64,000 bases of DNA from DT-110 sp030148525 (GTDB lineage: Bacteria > Bacteroidota > Bacteroidia > Chitinophagales > Saprospiraceae), in contig OZ245751.1 in assembly GCA_965227445.1 (NCBI GenBank), positions 5,208,001 through 5,272,000 on the forward strand, in the 5' to 3' direction. The translations under genes and the position numbers were made by a program. The notes under the pieces were generated by a model. That model did no database searches, was not told the DNA's origin, and was given only the letters and a program-made list of their open reading frames with translations. This document shows, in pieces, positions 36,176 to 45,398 of this stretch. How positions within the stretch are numbered: position 1 is the stretch's first letter; every line of letters begins with the position of its first letter.

Positions 36176-36215
36176 AAAAAGAGGAGCGCAAGTAAGTACT
36201 TGCGCTCCTCTTTTT
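36176..36215. terminator. Bidirectional intrinsic terminator
   Basis: AAAAA, then a 14-bp perfect stem GAGGAGCGCAAGTA-AG-TACTTGCGCTCCTC, then TTTTT. It serves the TPR gene on the plus strand and rpmH on the minus strand. Confidence 0.95.
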
Positions 36216-36244
36216 GGGAGATGTCAGTATTATGCTAAGCCTGT

Positions 36245-36406
36245 TTAGGCTTTCTTCAATCGCTTTTCATCAGAAACCGTCAGGCGCTTACGGCCTTTGG
36301 CACGACGCGTTTTCAGCACCCGGCGCCCGTTCTTGGTAGCCATGCGGGAGCGGAAACCGTGCTTATTGGAGCGCTTTCTTCTCGATGGTTGATACGTCCT
36401 TTTCAT
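36245..36406 (-). CDS. rpmH: 50S ribosomal protein L34
   Basis: 53 codons from the ATG at 36406 to TAA at 36245: MKRTYQPSRRKRSNKHGFRS, then RMATKNGRRVLKTRRAKGRK, then RLTVSDEKRLKKA. This is the full L34 signature (KRTYQPSxRKR, HGFRxRM, GRxVLxxRRxKGR). It is a highly basic component of the large ribosomal subunit. Confidence 0.97.
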   Translation of the reverse strand: MKRTYQPSRRKRSNKHGFRSRMATKNGRRVLKTRRAKGRKRLTVSDEKRLKKA

Positions 36407-36505
36407 TATATCTTCTTTTATCCGTCTTCAAAAGTGGGGCAAAGGTAACAGGATTCCACTAAAATATCAAATTACCTTTGCCTAAATGAATTAAAAAAGA
36501 GGCGA

Positions 36506-37072
36506 TTACACCTTCATGATATCGACTTCCTTATTGGAGACCAGCTCTTCAATCTTATGATTATAGGCATTGGTCATTTTCTGCACCTCGTCTTCCCGGT
36601 CTTTACCAGCATCTTCGGGATAGCCATCCTTCACAGCTTGCTTAATGGCATCCATAGCATCGCGACGGGACGAGCGGATTCCCTGCTTAGACTCTTCGCC
36701 TTCGGCCCGGGCTACTTTTGCCAATTCCTTACGGCGTTCTTCGGTCAATAATGGAATATTGATCCGAACGATCTCCCCGTCGTTCTGCGGCGTAAACCCC
36801 AGGTTAGCTTCGAAGATAGCCTTTTCGATAGGGGCAAGCATCGACTTTTCCCATGGCTGAATAGTCAGTGTGCGTGAATCCTGGGTACCTACATTCGCCA
36901 CTTGGTTGAGTGGCGTGGGACTGCCGTAGTAATCCACCAGAACCCCCTCAAGTGAGCGTGGGGATGCCTTACCTGTATTGATCTTAGCCAATTGCTTTTT
37001 CAGGTGATCGATGGCTTTCTCCATCCCCTCCTTAGCTTCGTCCAGGTGCATCTGTAATTCTTCTTCTTGCAT
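36506..37072 (-). CDS. frr: Ribosome recycling factor
   Basis: 188 residues, normal length. Begins EELQMHLDEAKEGMEKAIDHLKKQL, contains INTGKASPRSLEGVLVDYYG, TLTIQPWEKSMLAPIEKAI, PLLTEERRKELAKVAR and the C-terminal YNHKIEELVSNKEVDIMKV. It splits post-termination ribosomes together with EF-G. In many Bacteroidota pyrH precedes frr; here the upstream neighbour is a YugP-like protease. Confidence 0.97.
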   Translation of the reverse strand: MQEEELQMHLDEAKEGMEKAIDHLKKQLAKINTGKASPRSLEGVLVDYYGSPTPLNQVANVGTQDSRTLTIQPWEKSMLAPIEKAIFEANLGFTPQNDGEIVRINIPLLTEERRKELAKVARAEGEESKQGIRSSRRDAMDAIKQAVKDGYPEDAGKDREDEVQKMTNAYNHKIEELVSNKEVDIMKV

Positions 37073-37184
37073 GACTATCTGCGTTTATGATCAGAAAATG
37101 TTGGCGTCGCTTATCTGCTAACAGAAAAAGCGAAGCCAAAATACGGCAATTACGCTTCCGCAAAAAATAAAGTCCTGTAATTAT

Positions 37185-37230
37185 GATACAAACGACCTGT
37201 TTCGGGTACCCAAAACAGGTCGTTTGTATC
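37185..37230. terminator. Long perfect hairpin between YugP-like gene and frr
   Basis: 18-bp perfect arms GATACAAACGACCTGTTT and AAACAGGTCGTTTGTATC. The T-run on the minus strand is displaced by about 15 nt, so termination is plausible but not certain. Confidence 0.65.
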
Positions 37231-37245
37231 AGTTCCTCTGTTACT

Positions 37246-37947
37246 TTAGTCGTTCGTTGCGGCCGAATAGCGCAACACCAGGTAAAGCAACATAACCAGT
37301 GCGCTGAGTGCAGCTGCTACGTAAGTCATGGCTGCCCACCACAGCGCATCCTTAGCGCCCTTGTATTCCCGCCCTTCGGCTACCTGGCTCTGGTCCAACC
37401 AAGCCAGCGCACGCTTACTGGCGTCAAACTCCACCGGTAAAGTGATAAAGGAAAACAGGGTGGTAATCCCGAATGCGACAATAGTGATCAGCATCAGTTG
37501 GGGCATGGAATTAATGGTAATGAAGGCGATCAATAACAACCATTGCTGAGCAGTCGCCGAAAGCTGAACGATCGGTACCAGGCGGGACCGCAACTGCAGC
37601 ATACTGTAGGCCGTGGCGTGCTGAACCGCGTGCCCGCATTCGTGGGCAGCCACCGCTGCCGAGGCAATACTGCGTCCCTGGTACACCTCGGGCGAAAGAC
37701 TAACCGTTTTGGAAACGGGGTTGTAATGATCGGTCAGCATCCCTTTCCCCTGCTTAATAGTAACATCCTGAATACCGTAATGGCGCAACATAGCTTCGGC
37801 CACTTGCTGGCCCGACATATTAGCTGTGTTGCGGATTCGGCTGTACTTGCGAAACTTCCCTTTGAGGCGGGAACTCACAAACATGCCTACCAGTGATAAC
37901 AGGCCACCAACAATCATGTAGCCGTAATACCCTCCTAATGCAGCCAT
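37246..37947 (-). CDS. Membrane zinc metallopeptidase, YugP family
   Basis: 233 residues. An N-terminal membrane segment (GYMIVGGLLSLVGMFVS), then GQQVAEAMLRHYGIQDVTI, the zinc motif AAHECGHAVQH (HExxH variant HECGH), and three further hydrophobic segments near the C-terminus. It matches putative neutral zinc metallopeptidases of the YugP family. The substrate is unknown; membrane protein quality control is a guess. Confidence 0.9.
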   Translation of the reverse strand: MAALGGYYGYMIVGGLLSLVGMFVSSRLKGKFRKYSRIRNTANMSGQQVAEAMLRHYGIQDVTIKQGKGMLTDHYNPVSKTVSLSPEVYQGRSIASAAVAAHECGHAVQHATAYSMLQLRSRLVPIVQLSATAQQWLLLIAFITINSMPQLMLITIVAFGITTLFSFITLPVEFDASKRALAWLDQSQVAEGREYKGAKDALWWAAMTYVAAALSALVMLLYLVLRYSAATND

Positions 37948-38015
37948 AGCTTTCTTTATTCTTTTTTATACGTCAATATGAGGTACAGCTTCCCTTACGG
38001 AAAACTGCCTGCTCC

Positions 38016-39299
38016 TTAATCGATACGGTCAAAGCCTGTATACGATTGCAGTACCTTGGGAATAACAATCCCCTCCGGAGTTTGGTTGTTTTCGAGCAAA
38101 GCGGCGATGATACGCGCCAGTGCCAGTGCGCTGCCGTTCAGGGTGTGTACCAGCTGTGGTTTTGCCCCTTCACCTTCGCGATAGCGCAGCTTCAGGCGAT
38201 TGCTCTGATAGGTCTCGAAGTTAGAGGCCGAACTCACTTCCAGCCAGCGTTCCTGAGCAGCGGAGTACACCTCAAAATCGAAGGTCAGTGCGGAAGTAAA
38301 ACCCAGGTCTCCTCCACACAAGCGCAGCACGCGGAAAGGTAATTCCAACTTGGTCAGCAACCCGCCGATATGCAACAGCATTTCTTCCAGTACGGCGTAC
38401 GATTGCTCGGGGTGGGCAATCTGTACAATCTCAATCTTGTCAAACTGATGTACCCGGTTAAGGCCGCGTACGTGCGCACCGTACGAACCAGCTTCCCGAC
38501 GAAAACAAGGCGTATAGCCGGTAATCTTAACCGGCAGATCATCCACGGAGAGTATATCACCCCGGTAGATATTGGTCAGCGGCACCTCGGCCGTGGGAAT
38601 GAGGTACAGATTGTCACGTTCCACGTAGTACATCTGCCCCTCCTTGTCGGGCAGTTGCCCGGTGGCACGGGCTGTATCTTCGTTGACCAGCAAAGGTGGT
38701 ACCACCTCCTCGTAGCCTGCTTTTGATGCCTCGTCGAGGAAAAAGGCGATCAACGCCCGCTGCAACCGCGCCCCCTTGCCGCGAAAAACGGGAAACCCGG
38801 ACCCCGTGATCTTGGTACCGAGTTGCAAATCGAAGATGCCGTATTTCTCGGCCAGCTCCCAGTGGGGCAGAGCATCGCCTCCCAGTGTCGGCAGTTCGCT
38901 CGTCCAGGCCTGGTACACCTCGTTGTCCTCGTCGGTATGTCCGGCAGGTACACTATCGTGCGGGATATTGGGAAGTTGCAGCAACACCTCCGTGCGTTCG
39001 GCCTCGACGCTGCGCAGCTCTTCCTCCTGCCGGGCAATGTCTTCCTTCAGGCCACTGACTTCCTTGCGGATCTGTTCGGCTTCGTCGCGTTTGCCTTCCT
39101 TGAAAAGTGCCCCTACCTGAGACGACAGGCTATTGCGTTTGGCCTTGGCCTCATCCAAACTGGTTTGCACCTCCTTGCGCCGATCGTCGAGCGCGATGGC
39201 TTTATCGACCAGGCCTAGATCTTCTTCCCGGAAATTACGGGTCTTTAATCCCTGAACCACGCGATCGCGGTTCTCCCGAATAACATTCAGTTGCAGCAT
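38016..39299 (-). CDS. serS: Seryl-tRNA synthetase
   Basis: 427 residues. An N-terminal coiled-coil arm (about 25-105) that grips the long variable arm of tRNA-Ser, then the class II core: motif 2 TPCFRREAGSYGAHVRGLNRVHQFDKIE and motif 3 LNGSALALARIIAALLENNQ. It charges tRNA-Ser (and tRNA-Sec where present). A GGCTTTCGCCAAAA mini-hairpin lies 35 bp upstream of the start. Confidence 0.98.
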   Translation of the reverse strand: MLQLNVIRENRDRVVQGLKTRNFREEDLGLVDKAIALDDRRKEVQTSLDEAKAKRNSLSSQVGALFKEGKRDEAEQIRKEVSGLKEDIARQEEELRSVEAERTEVLLQLPNIPHDSVPAGHTDEDNEVYQAWTSELPTLGGDALPHWELAEKYGIFDLQLGTKITGSGFPVFRGKGARLQRALIAFFLDEASKAGYEEVVPPLLVNEDTARATGQLPDKEGQMYYVERDNLYLIPTAEVPLTNIYRGDILSVDDLPVKITGYTPCFRREAGSYGAHVRGLNRVHQFDKIEIVQIAHPEQSYAVLEEMLLHIGGLLTKLELPFRVLRLCGGDLGFTSALTFDFEVYSAAQERWLEVSSASNFETYQSNRLKLRYREGEGAKPQLVHTLNGSALALARIIAALLENNQTPEGIVIPKVLQSYTGFDRID

Positions 39300-39774
39300 A
39301 ATTGGTAGTAGCTTGTGTTCAATGGATTAAAACGGCTTTCGCCAAAAAACCGTTCAGGCCTCAGGCGATTTCGCGAAAATAGGAAATCCCCGGTTTTTGC
39401 CCTAAGCCAGGCAAAAAACCTAAGGCTGACTAAACCTTCGCTTAATTTTTTGGTTACATTTTTGCGAAGATACTAGACGGTTTTAAAAATATAATGTATT
39501 TTTGCTTCTGCAAGGCAAATACACACCGCACACATTGAGCTTTGCTCGCGTTGTAGGTATTATCCAAATTCCTACTGAATTCCCACAAACCTCTTACAGA
39601 ACGGTCAACTATTTTAGTCCTGGGAAGTAGGATCCTTCAGTATCTGTTTTTGGTTAACTGCCATTTGTTGGCTATTTGCATCTTTTCCCACACGTAAACG
39701 AATTTGATTTCGATCAGGTAAAACACCTCCCCTGATTGTCCATATCAGGTACTTCAAAGCACACCAATACAATT
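39300..39774. other. Divergent serS/rho intergenic region with long rho leader
   Basis: About 475 bp without a gene. It contains the mini-hairpin at 39334-39347, a hairpin GGTTTTTGCC/GGCAAAAAACC near 39392-39420, and a -7 element at 39497. The rho transcript would have a leader of about 265 nt. Confidence 0.6.
39497..39504 (+). promoter_or_regulatory. Putative -7 element of rho
   Basis: TATTTTTG matches TAnnTTTG, in an AT-rich stretch. It implies transcription start near 39511. Confidence 0.5.
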
Positions 39775-41436
39775 ATGTTCGACATTCTGCAACTCAACGA
39801 CATGCTCGTCCCCGAGCTACGCGAAATCGCTGAAAACCTTGGTCTCAAAGGATATAAGCGACTCAACAAAAAAGAACTTATCTACAAAATTCTCGATCAC
39901 CAGGCTATATCCAAAGAAGGCCAGGAAGGCGAGGAAGAAGTAGAAGGCGTGGAGATCGATAGCTTCACCAAGCGCCCCCGACGCATGCCCGCGTCAAAAA
40001 GTAGCAGTGGTTCTTCCAAGAAAGAAACAAAGAACCCCAAAAGCGACGACAAAGGCAAAAGCGCCGATGACAAGCCCAAGGACCAGGGGGATGATTCCAA
40101 AAAAGGACGCCGTACCTCTCGCCCGCCGAAAAAGGATCAATCATCCGATACTCGTTCCAGCAACAAAGGTGGCAATAACGGTAACGACCGTAAACCAAGC
40201 CGCTCCTCCAGCAAGAAGAACGACAATAACGACAATAACGAAAATAAAGACGATAACCGCCGCGGCGGCAGTAACAGCAGCAATGCACCCAAAAAGGAGA
40301 AATTCGACATCGAACTCGATGGCATCATCGAGGGCGAAGGCATCCTGGAAATGATGCCCGATGGATACGGCTTCCTCCGCTCGGGTGACTATAACTACCT
40401 GACCTCACCGGACGATATTTACGTATCGCCCTCACAGATCAAGTTGTTTGGCTTGCGCACCGGCGATACGGTACGCGGCGCCATCCGCCCTCCGAAAGAA
40501 GGTGAGAAGTACTTTGCCCTGCTGCGCGTATCCAAGATCAACGGACTCGATCCGCAGGATATTCGCGAGCGCGTACCCTTTGATTACCTGACTCCCCTCT
40601 TCCCCGAAGAGAAGTTCAGCCTGGCGGCATCCCCCACCGGTCGCGATCTGGGTAACCGTATGATCGACCTGTTCACCCCCATCGGTAAGGGGCAACGTGG
40701 TTTGATCGTGGCCCAACCCAAAACCGGTAAGACCTTCCTGCTTAAGGATATGGCAAACGCCATCAGTAAGAACCATCCCGAATGCTACATCATCGTACTT
40801 TTGATCGATGAGCGTCCGGAAGAGGTAACCGACTTCAAACGCAGCGTTAATGCGGAAGTAGTCGCCTCCACCTTCGACGAGCCCGCCGAAAACCACGTTC
40901 GCGTGGCTGGCATCGTCCTGGAAAAAGCTAAGCGTCTGGTCGAATCCGGCCACGACGTCGTGATCATGCTCGACTCCATCACCCGTCTGGCCCGCGCCTA
41001 CAACACCGTAGCGCCCGCCAGTGGTAAGGTACTCTCCGGTGGTGTGGAGGCCAACGCCCTGCACAAACCGAAGAAGTTCTTCGGTGCGGCCCGTAATATC
41101 GAAGGCGGCGGTTCCATGACCATCCTGGCGACCGCCCTGATCGACACCGGCTCCAAGATGGACGGTGTGATCTTCGAGGAGTTCAAGGGTACCGGTAACA
41201 TGGAGCTCCAACTGGATCGTGGCCTGGCCAATAAACGGATGTTCCCTGCGATTGACCTCACCAAGTCGTCAACTCGCCGCGAAGATCTCCTGCTCGATAA
41301 GGATACACTCCAGCGCATGTTCATCCTGCGCAACCACCTCGCCGATATGAAACCCGACGAGGCCATGGACTTCCTGCGCAAGCAGATGGCCGGTACCGCC
41401 AATAACGACGAATTCCTCGCCGCTATGAACGGATAG
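39775..41436 (+). CDS. rho: Transcription termination factor Rho
   Basis: 553 residues from the ATG at 39775 (MFDILQLNDMLVPELREIAE); the in-frame TTG 39 bp upstream adds residues not seen in the family. It has an N-terminal Rho-N helical domain, a low-complexity insertion of about 110 residues rich in Lys, Asp, Asn and Ser (roughly 65-175), an OB-fold RNA-binding domain (EGEGILEMMPDGYGFLRSGD), Walker A QPKTGKTFLLKD, Walker B VVIMLDSITRLARAYN and the GLANKRMFPAIDL hexamer region. It is an ATP-dependent RNA translocase that ends untranslated transcripts. Such N-terminal insertions are known in Bacteroidota and other phyla. Confidence 0.97.
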   Translation: MFDILQLNDMLVPELREIAENLGLKGYKRLNKKELIYKILDHQAISKEGQEGEEEVEGVEIDSFTKRPRRMPASKSSSGSSKKETKNPKSDDKGKSADDKPKDQGDDSKKGRRTSRPPKKDQSSDTRSSNKGGNNGNDRKPSRSSSKKNDNNDNNENKDDNRRGGSNSSNAPKKEKFDIELDGIIEGEGILEMMPDGYGFLRSGDYNYLTSPDDIYVSPSQIKLFGLRTGDTVRGAIRPPKEGEKYFALLRVSKINGLDPQDIRERVPFDYLTPLFPEEKFSLAASPTGRDLGNRMIDLFTPIGKGQRGLIVAQPKTGKTFLLKDMANAISKNHPECYIIVLLIDERPEEVTDFKRSVNAEVVASTFDEPAENHVRVAGIVLEKAKRLVESGHDVVIMLDSITRLARAYNTVAPASGKVLSGGVEANALHKPKKFFGAARNIEGGGSMTILATALIDTGSKMDGVIFEEFKGTGNMELQLDRGLANKRMFPAIDLTKSSTRREDLLLDKDTLQRMFILRNHLADMKPDEAMDFLRKQMAGTANNDEFLAAMNG

Positions 41437-41440
41437 GAGG

Positions 41441-41502
41441 TTCGAATCAATAAAAAAAAGGGTTCCTCGCTTTTGCGGGGAACCCTTTTTTATTGATTCG
41501 AA
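41441..41502. terminator. Very long bidirectional terminator after rho
   Basis: Core GGGTTCCTCGC-TTTT-GCGGGGAACCC (41460-41485) flanked by an A-run and a T-run, extended by outer arms TTCGAATCAATAAAAAA and TTTTTTATTGATTCGAA. The whole 62 bp is one near-perfect inverted repeat. Confidence 0.95.
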
Positions 41503-41505
41503 CAG

Positions 41506-41662
41506 GTCTGAGGTTTGAGGTTTGGGGTCTGAGGTTTGAGGCAGGTTTAGAGGTTAAGGCTATAGGAATGGCTTAGTACAGTGTACTTAGCCTACGTATT
41601 GACCTAAAACCTAACCTGGTGCCTAACCTCAAACCCCAAACCTCAAACCTATAACCTGAACT
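41506..41662. repeat. Heptad-repeat hairpin element
   Basis: Left half GTCTGAG GTTTGAG GTTTGGG GTCTGAG GTTTGAG (41506-41540); right half CTCAAAC CCCAAAC CTCAAAC CTATAAC (41628-41655) is its complement. The centre has a GGCTTAGTACAGTGTACTTAGCC palindrome split across the loop. Confidence 0.85.
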
Positions 41663-41751
41663 AGTACTTTCGGGTGATTTTTCATCGATTTCCCTGTCAA
41701 AACTGGCACTGTTGAGGGGTTTCGCCTAATTTGAGTGAAAACCCGAGAATC

Positions 41752-42294
41752 ATGAAGACCATATTCTACTGCCTGGTCCTGATAGCAGGAGCCAGCCTGG
41801 GAAGCTATGCCCAGGAGGTACACAGTATTGATGTACCACCCAATGAAACGACCGAAGTAAGCGGCGACCTGTCAGAGGGACTGCCCATCCACGACCTGTC
41901 ATGGGCGTGGAACAGTTCGGTGGCGTGTTTTCCGGCAACCGAGCAGGAGCATTTTACCGGCCACCACGTGCTGTACACCTTCCCACTACCTTCTTACTCG
42001 GAGGTGGAAATTCGGGTGATCCCCGATGATCCCGGGCAGGATTTCAGCTTGTACGCCTACGAGGTGGGGAAAGTGTCCGAAAGCAATACGGTGCCTAATC
42101 TGGCAAGTTGTATCCGCTGCGAAGCCGACTTCAAATGGGATCGTCCCAAACGCGGACGTACCCAGGATCACAGTCGCGTGGTTACCGATATACTGGCCCT
42201 GCGCAATCCCTACGAAGTAGTCGTTGGCGTAGTAGGTGCCAACGGTCTGGTATCCGGAGGATATACATTACAAATCACGTCTAAAGCCCGCTAA
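41752..42294 (+). CDS. Secreted protein of unknown function
   Basis: 180 residues from the ATG at 41752, which begins a signal peptide (MKTIFYCLVLIAGASLGSYA). Mature beta-rich domain with two to four Cys (CFPATEQEHF, LASCIRCEADF) and a C-terminal strand GGYTLQIT. It resembles small pre-peptidase-type or PPC-like beta domains, but I cannot assign a family. Downstream is a TPR histidine kinase on the same strand, 71 bp away. Confidence 0.65.
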   Translation: MKTIFYCLVLIAGASLGSYAQEVHSIDVPPNETTEVSGDLSEGLPIHDLSWAWNSSVACFPATEQEHFTGHHVLYTFPLPSYSEVEIRVIPDDPGQDFSLYAYEVGKVSESNTVPNLASCIRCEADFKWDRPKRGRTQDHSRVVTDILALRNPYEVVVGVVGANGLVSGGYTLQITSKAR

Positions 42295-42365
42295 GGAAAT
42301 TTGCCCCCGCCCGTAAACCGGTAAAGTCCCGGAAATTGATCATTAGTTGACCATAATCCATATTC

Positions 42366-44309
42366 ATGCGATACGCAGTTTTTATTTTGCTAAGTCTGGG
42401 ATGGTTTTACGTTGCGGGGGCTCAATCTTCTTCTATTGCTTCGCTAAAGCAGGCGGCTAAAGACAAAGACCTCAGCAGGGAACAACGAGCGGATGCGTTC
42501 ACTGACTTAGGCTGGCAATACCGCCGAATCAATCTGGATTCAGCACTTTTGTTTTTGGCGGAAGCCGAAACCCTATTATCCAAACGCGGTTACGACACCC
42601 TACACTTTGAATACGACTACACCCTGGGAACCGTACTCCGCTACCGGGGTGATTATTCCAGCGCCAAAGAAGCACTGCATCGCTGCCTGGATTTCAGCTC
42701 TTCCACGGAATCTGCCGATGACGACGGCCGATCCAATTATGCACTCTCCATCGTCTTCCTCGAGAACAGGGAATTTGAGCGAGCTATCGAACACGTCCAA
42801 AAGGCCAGGGAAATCTACCGGAAGCTCGAAAATACGGAACGCGAGTTGGGAGCGCTGAATGTTTGGGCCACCATCCTGAAAGATATTACCCGCCACGACG
42901 AAGCGGAAAAGATCTACCTCGAAGCCTACGCAATCGCCGATCGCAAGAACATTCTGTACCAACTTGAGCCCATCAGTAACAACCTGGCGAGTATGTACCT
43001 CGATCAGGAGCGCTACGAAGAGGCACTCAACTATTACGAACGTGCATTGGCCATCAACCGGGAGGTAGGGGATCCGCACGGCGTATCCACCCTCGAAGGA
43101 AATATCGGGAACCTGTTACTCCACGCCGGCAACTATGAAAAAGCGGAGGAATACCTATCCCGTTCCATCGCCCAGAAAGAAGAACAGGGTTCCTCAGAGG
43201 ATCTCGTCGGGCTGCGCGGATTGTTGGGCAGTACCATGTTGTACCTGGGCCGACGATCGGAAGGAATGGCCATGCTGGAGCAAAGCTACGAAGAGGCTCT
43301 GGCCAATGACTACCGCAAAGAATCCAATACCGTCCTGAACACACTGATTCGCAGCACCTATAAATTGGGCATGTACGAAGAAGCTGCCAGGTACCAGCGT
43401 ATCAAACTGAAGCAACAGCGAACTGAGTTTGACGAGCTACTGGCTTCGAGAGTAACTGAACTCAACGCCCAATACCAGAAAGAAGAACAGGACCGGCAGA
43501 TAGAGCTGCTCAGCACTCAGAATGAGCTGCAGGAAGCCCGGTTAAGCCGGCAACGACTGCTGCTGTACGGTGGTGGTACCATATTGCTGCTGATTCTCGG
43601 ACTATTGCTCGTAATATGGCGCTTTTACCAAAAGGTTAAAAACCAACACGGTGTCATAACCAAAGCCCTGCGGGAAAAGGAAGTACTGCTGAAAGAGATC
43701 CACCACCGGGTAAAAAACAATCTGCAGATCGTTTCCTCCCTGCTCAATCTGCAGGCCCGCAAGATCAAAGATCAAAAAGCCTCCGAAGTACTGCGGGAAG
43801 GAAGGGCCCGTGTACAATCCATGTCGTTGATCCACCAGAGCCTGTACCGGCGCGACAACCTGACCGGTGTAAACATCTCGGATTATCTGGAGCGATTATG
43901 TCAGAGTGTGCTGGAGACATACCAAACGGGCGATTCGACCATCCACTGGCAAACGGATGTGGAGCCCATAATGCTCGATGTAGATAGTGTGGTACCACTG
44001 GGACTCATCGTGAACGAGTTACTCACCAATACCCTGAAGTACGCTTTCCCGGATGGTCGCGATGGCCGGATCTGGATACAAGCCCGGGAGCAAACCGATG
44101 GATTAGAGTTAATTGTACGGGATGACGGCATCGGCATGCAACAACTGGATCAACAAGATAGGTCCCAGTCATTTGGTTACCAACTGATCGAAGCATTTCA
44201 GCGAAAGCTAAAGGCCGACCTCGACATAAAAAGCACCAATGGCACCTCGGTAAGACTGCTGATACGCAACTACCAAAAGTCAGAGGATTCACTTCCCGTA
44301 GCGGGATAA
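42366..44309 (+). CDS. TPR-containing sensor histidine kinase (HisKA_2 type)
   Basis: 647 residues. Signal peptide (1-19), periplasmic TPR array (about 40-355: ALNYYERALAINREVGDP, NIGNLLLHAGNYEKAEEYLSRS), coiled coil, one membrane helix (399-419), then a HisKA_2 dimerisation domain with EIHHRVKNNLQIVSSLL (His446/447) and a compact HATPase domain (VNELLTNTLKYAFPDG, DDGIGM). This TPR-TM-kinase layout is common in Bacteroidota. No response regulator is adjacent; an AraC-type regulator lies convergent downstream. The ligand is unknown. Confidence 0.93.
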   Translation: MRYAVFILLSLGWFYVAGAQSSSIASLKQAAKDKDLSREQRADAFTDLGWQYRRINLDSALLFLAEAETLLSKRGYDTLHFEYDYTLGTVLRYRGDYSSAKEALHRCLDFSSSTESADDDGRSNYALSIVFLENREFERAIEHVQKAREIYRKLENTERELGALNVWATILKDITRHDEAEKIYLEAYAIADRKNILYQLEPISNNLASMYLDQERYEEALNYYERALAINREVGDPHGVSTLEGNIGNLLLHAGNYEKAEEYLSRSIAQKEEQGSSEDLVGLRGLLGSTMLYLGRRSEGMAMLEQSYEEALANDYRKESNTVLNTLIRSTYKLGMYEEAARYQRIKLKQQRTEFDELLASRVTELNAQYQKEEQDRQIELLSTQNELQEARLSRQRLLLYGGGTILLLILGLLLVIWRFYQKVKNQHGVITKALREKEVLLKEIHHRVKNNLQIVSSLLNLQARKIKDQKASEVLREGRARVQSMSLIHQSLYRRDNLTGVNISDYLERLCQSVLETYQTGDSTIHWQTDVEPIMLDVDSVVPLGLIVNELLTNTLKYAFPDGRDGRIWIQAREQTDGLELIVRDDGIGMQQLDQQDRSQSFGYQLIEAFQRKLKADLDIKSTNGTSVRLLIRNYQKSEDSLPVAG

Positions 44310-44318
44310 GCCCGGCAT

Positions 44319-45155
44319 TTAGATATTGCCGACCTTCACCTTTTCCTCGCGAAAAGCGGAAGGTGTTACCCCGGTGAGCCGCTTAAAAAAGCGGCTGAAG
44401 TGAGCCTCCTCCAGGAAATTGAGCTCGTACCCCACCTCTTTGATGGAGCGATCAGTAAACAACAACAGGCGTTTGGCTTCAAGAGCGATGCGCTCGTGGA
44501 TTTGCCGCAGCGGAGAAGGCTCTCTGTGTTGCGCAAAAAGGTTAGCCAGCGTCTTGGGTGATTTGTGCAGTAACTCGGCGTAATCAGCCACCCTTTGTTT
44601 TTCGCGAAAGTGCATTTCTACCAAGACGTGAAATTGCCGGATGAGATCCAGCTGATGCTGGCTACCGGTAATATTCTCTTGTTCTTTCAGCAGACGAGTA
44701 CAAAGGATGATGAGGCGCTTAAGCAACATTTGCAACATCTCTTCCTGAATATTATCGCGGGTAGCAAACTCGTCTTTAAAGACTTCCAGCAGCAGACTGA
44801 ATTTGCGCTGATTCTCGGCACTCAACCTGATAACAGGGGTCTCACGGGAACCGTAATACAGCAGACCTACACAGCCGACTTCCTGATCGTGATCGAGGAT
44901 ACAGTAAAAATTGCGGTTATACTGAAATACCACGCCTTTTCCGGGCTCTACCACCCGCAGCTGTTGATTCGGGGCCAGGGTCAATACTTCGTTGGCCGTC
45001 AGGGTCACTTCCGTATTATCCACCAGGCCCCGAAACGTATCAGCCTGATTCCAGATGATCTTGAATCCATTCTCCGCTGCGTGATCGGCGTACCGATCGG
45101 TAGTCGTCAGCGTAAGGTGGCTCTGTTGGCGGCTATTGATGAACTTCAGCACCAT
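44319..45155 (-). CDS. AraC-family transcriptional regulator
   Basis: 278 residues. An N-terminal cupin-like sensing domain (about 15-125), then the C-terminal double helix-turn-helix: VADYAELLHKSPKTLANLF and SIKEVGYELNFLEEAHFSRFFKRLTGVTPSAFR. It is the second gene of a minus-strand pair with the CPNC protein, 6 bp apart, and convergent with the histidine kinase (9 bp between the stop ends). Target unknown. Confidence 0.92.
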   Translation of the reverse strand: MVLKFINSRQQSHLTLTTTDRYADHAAENGFKIIWNQADTFRGLVDNTEVTLTANEVLTLAPNQQLRVVEPGKGVVFQYNRNFYCILDHDQEVGCVGLLYYGSRETPVIRLSAENQRKFSLLLEVFKDEFATRDNIQEEMLQMLLKRLIILCTRLLKEQENITGSQHQLDLIRQFHVLVEMHFREKQRVADYAELLHKSPKTLANLFAQHREPSPLRQIHERIALEAKRLLLFTDRSIKEVGYELNFLEEAHFSRFFKRLTGVTPSAFREEKVKVGNI

Positions 45156-45161
45156 AGCCGA

Positions 45162-45398
45162 TCAGCTTCTTTGGTTGGTAAAAGGCACACAGATAGGGCG
45201 AATCACGGCCGGTGCCGGTTGAATGCCGGTTAGGTATTTTTCTACAAAGCGACCGATAAAGGCTTTAGGGCCTCGCTGTCCTTTATCGAGATAGGTACAG
45301 GCGTACTCCTGATTTCCCCAACAGTTGGGACATGCCTGCCCATCGGTTACGGAATTTGTGGGTACGGTGCGGGATGTTTTTTGCCAGATATATTTCAT
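45162..45398 (-). CDS. Small CPNCWG-motif protein
   Basis: 78 residues from the ATG at 45398 (MKYIWQKTSRTVPTNS). It carries ACPNCWGNQEYACTYLDKGQ, a CxxC motif in a compact zinc- or iron-type site, then a conserved-looking FIGRFVEKYLTGIQ stretch. I have seen similar short proteins with CPNCWGxQEY in Bacteroidota but know of no function. Co-transcribed with the AraC regulator. Confidence 0.65.
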   Translation of the reverse strand: MKYIWQKTSRTVPTNSVTDGQACPNCWGNQEYACTYLDKGQRGPKAFIGRFVEKYLTGIQPAPAVIRPICVPFTNQRS

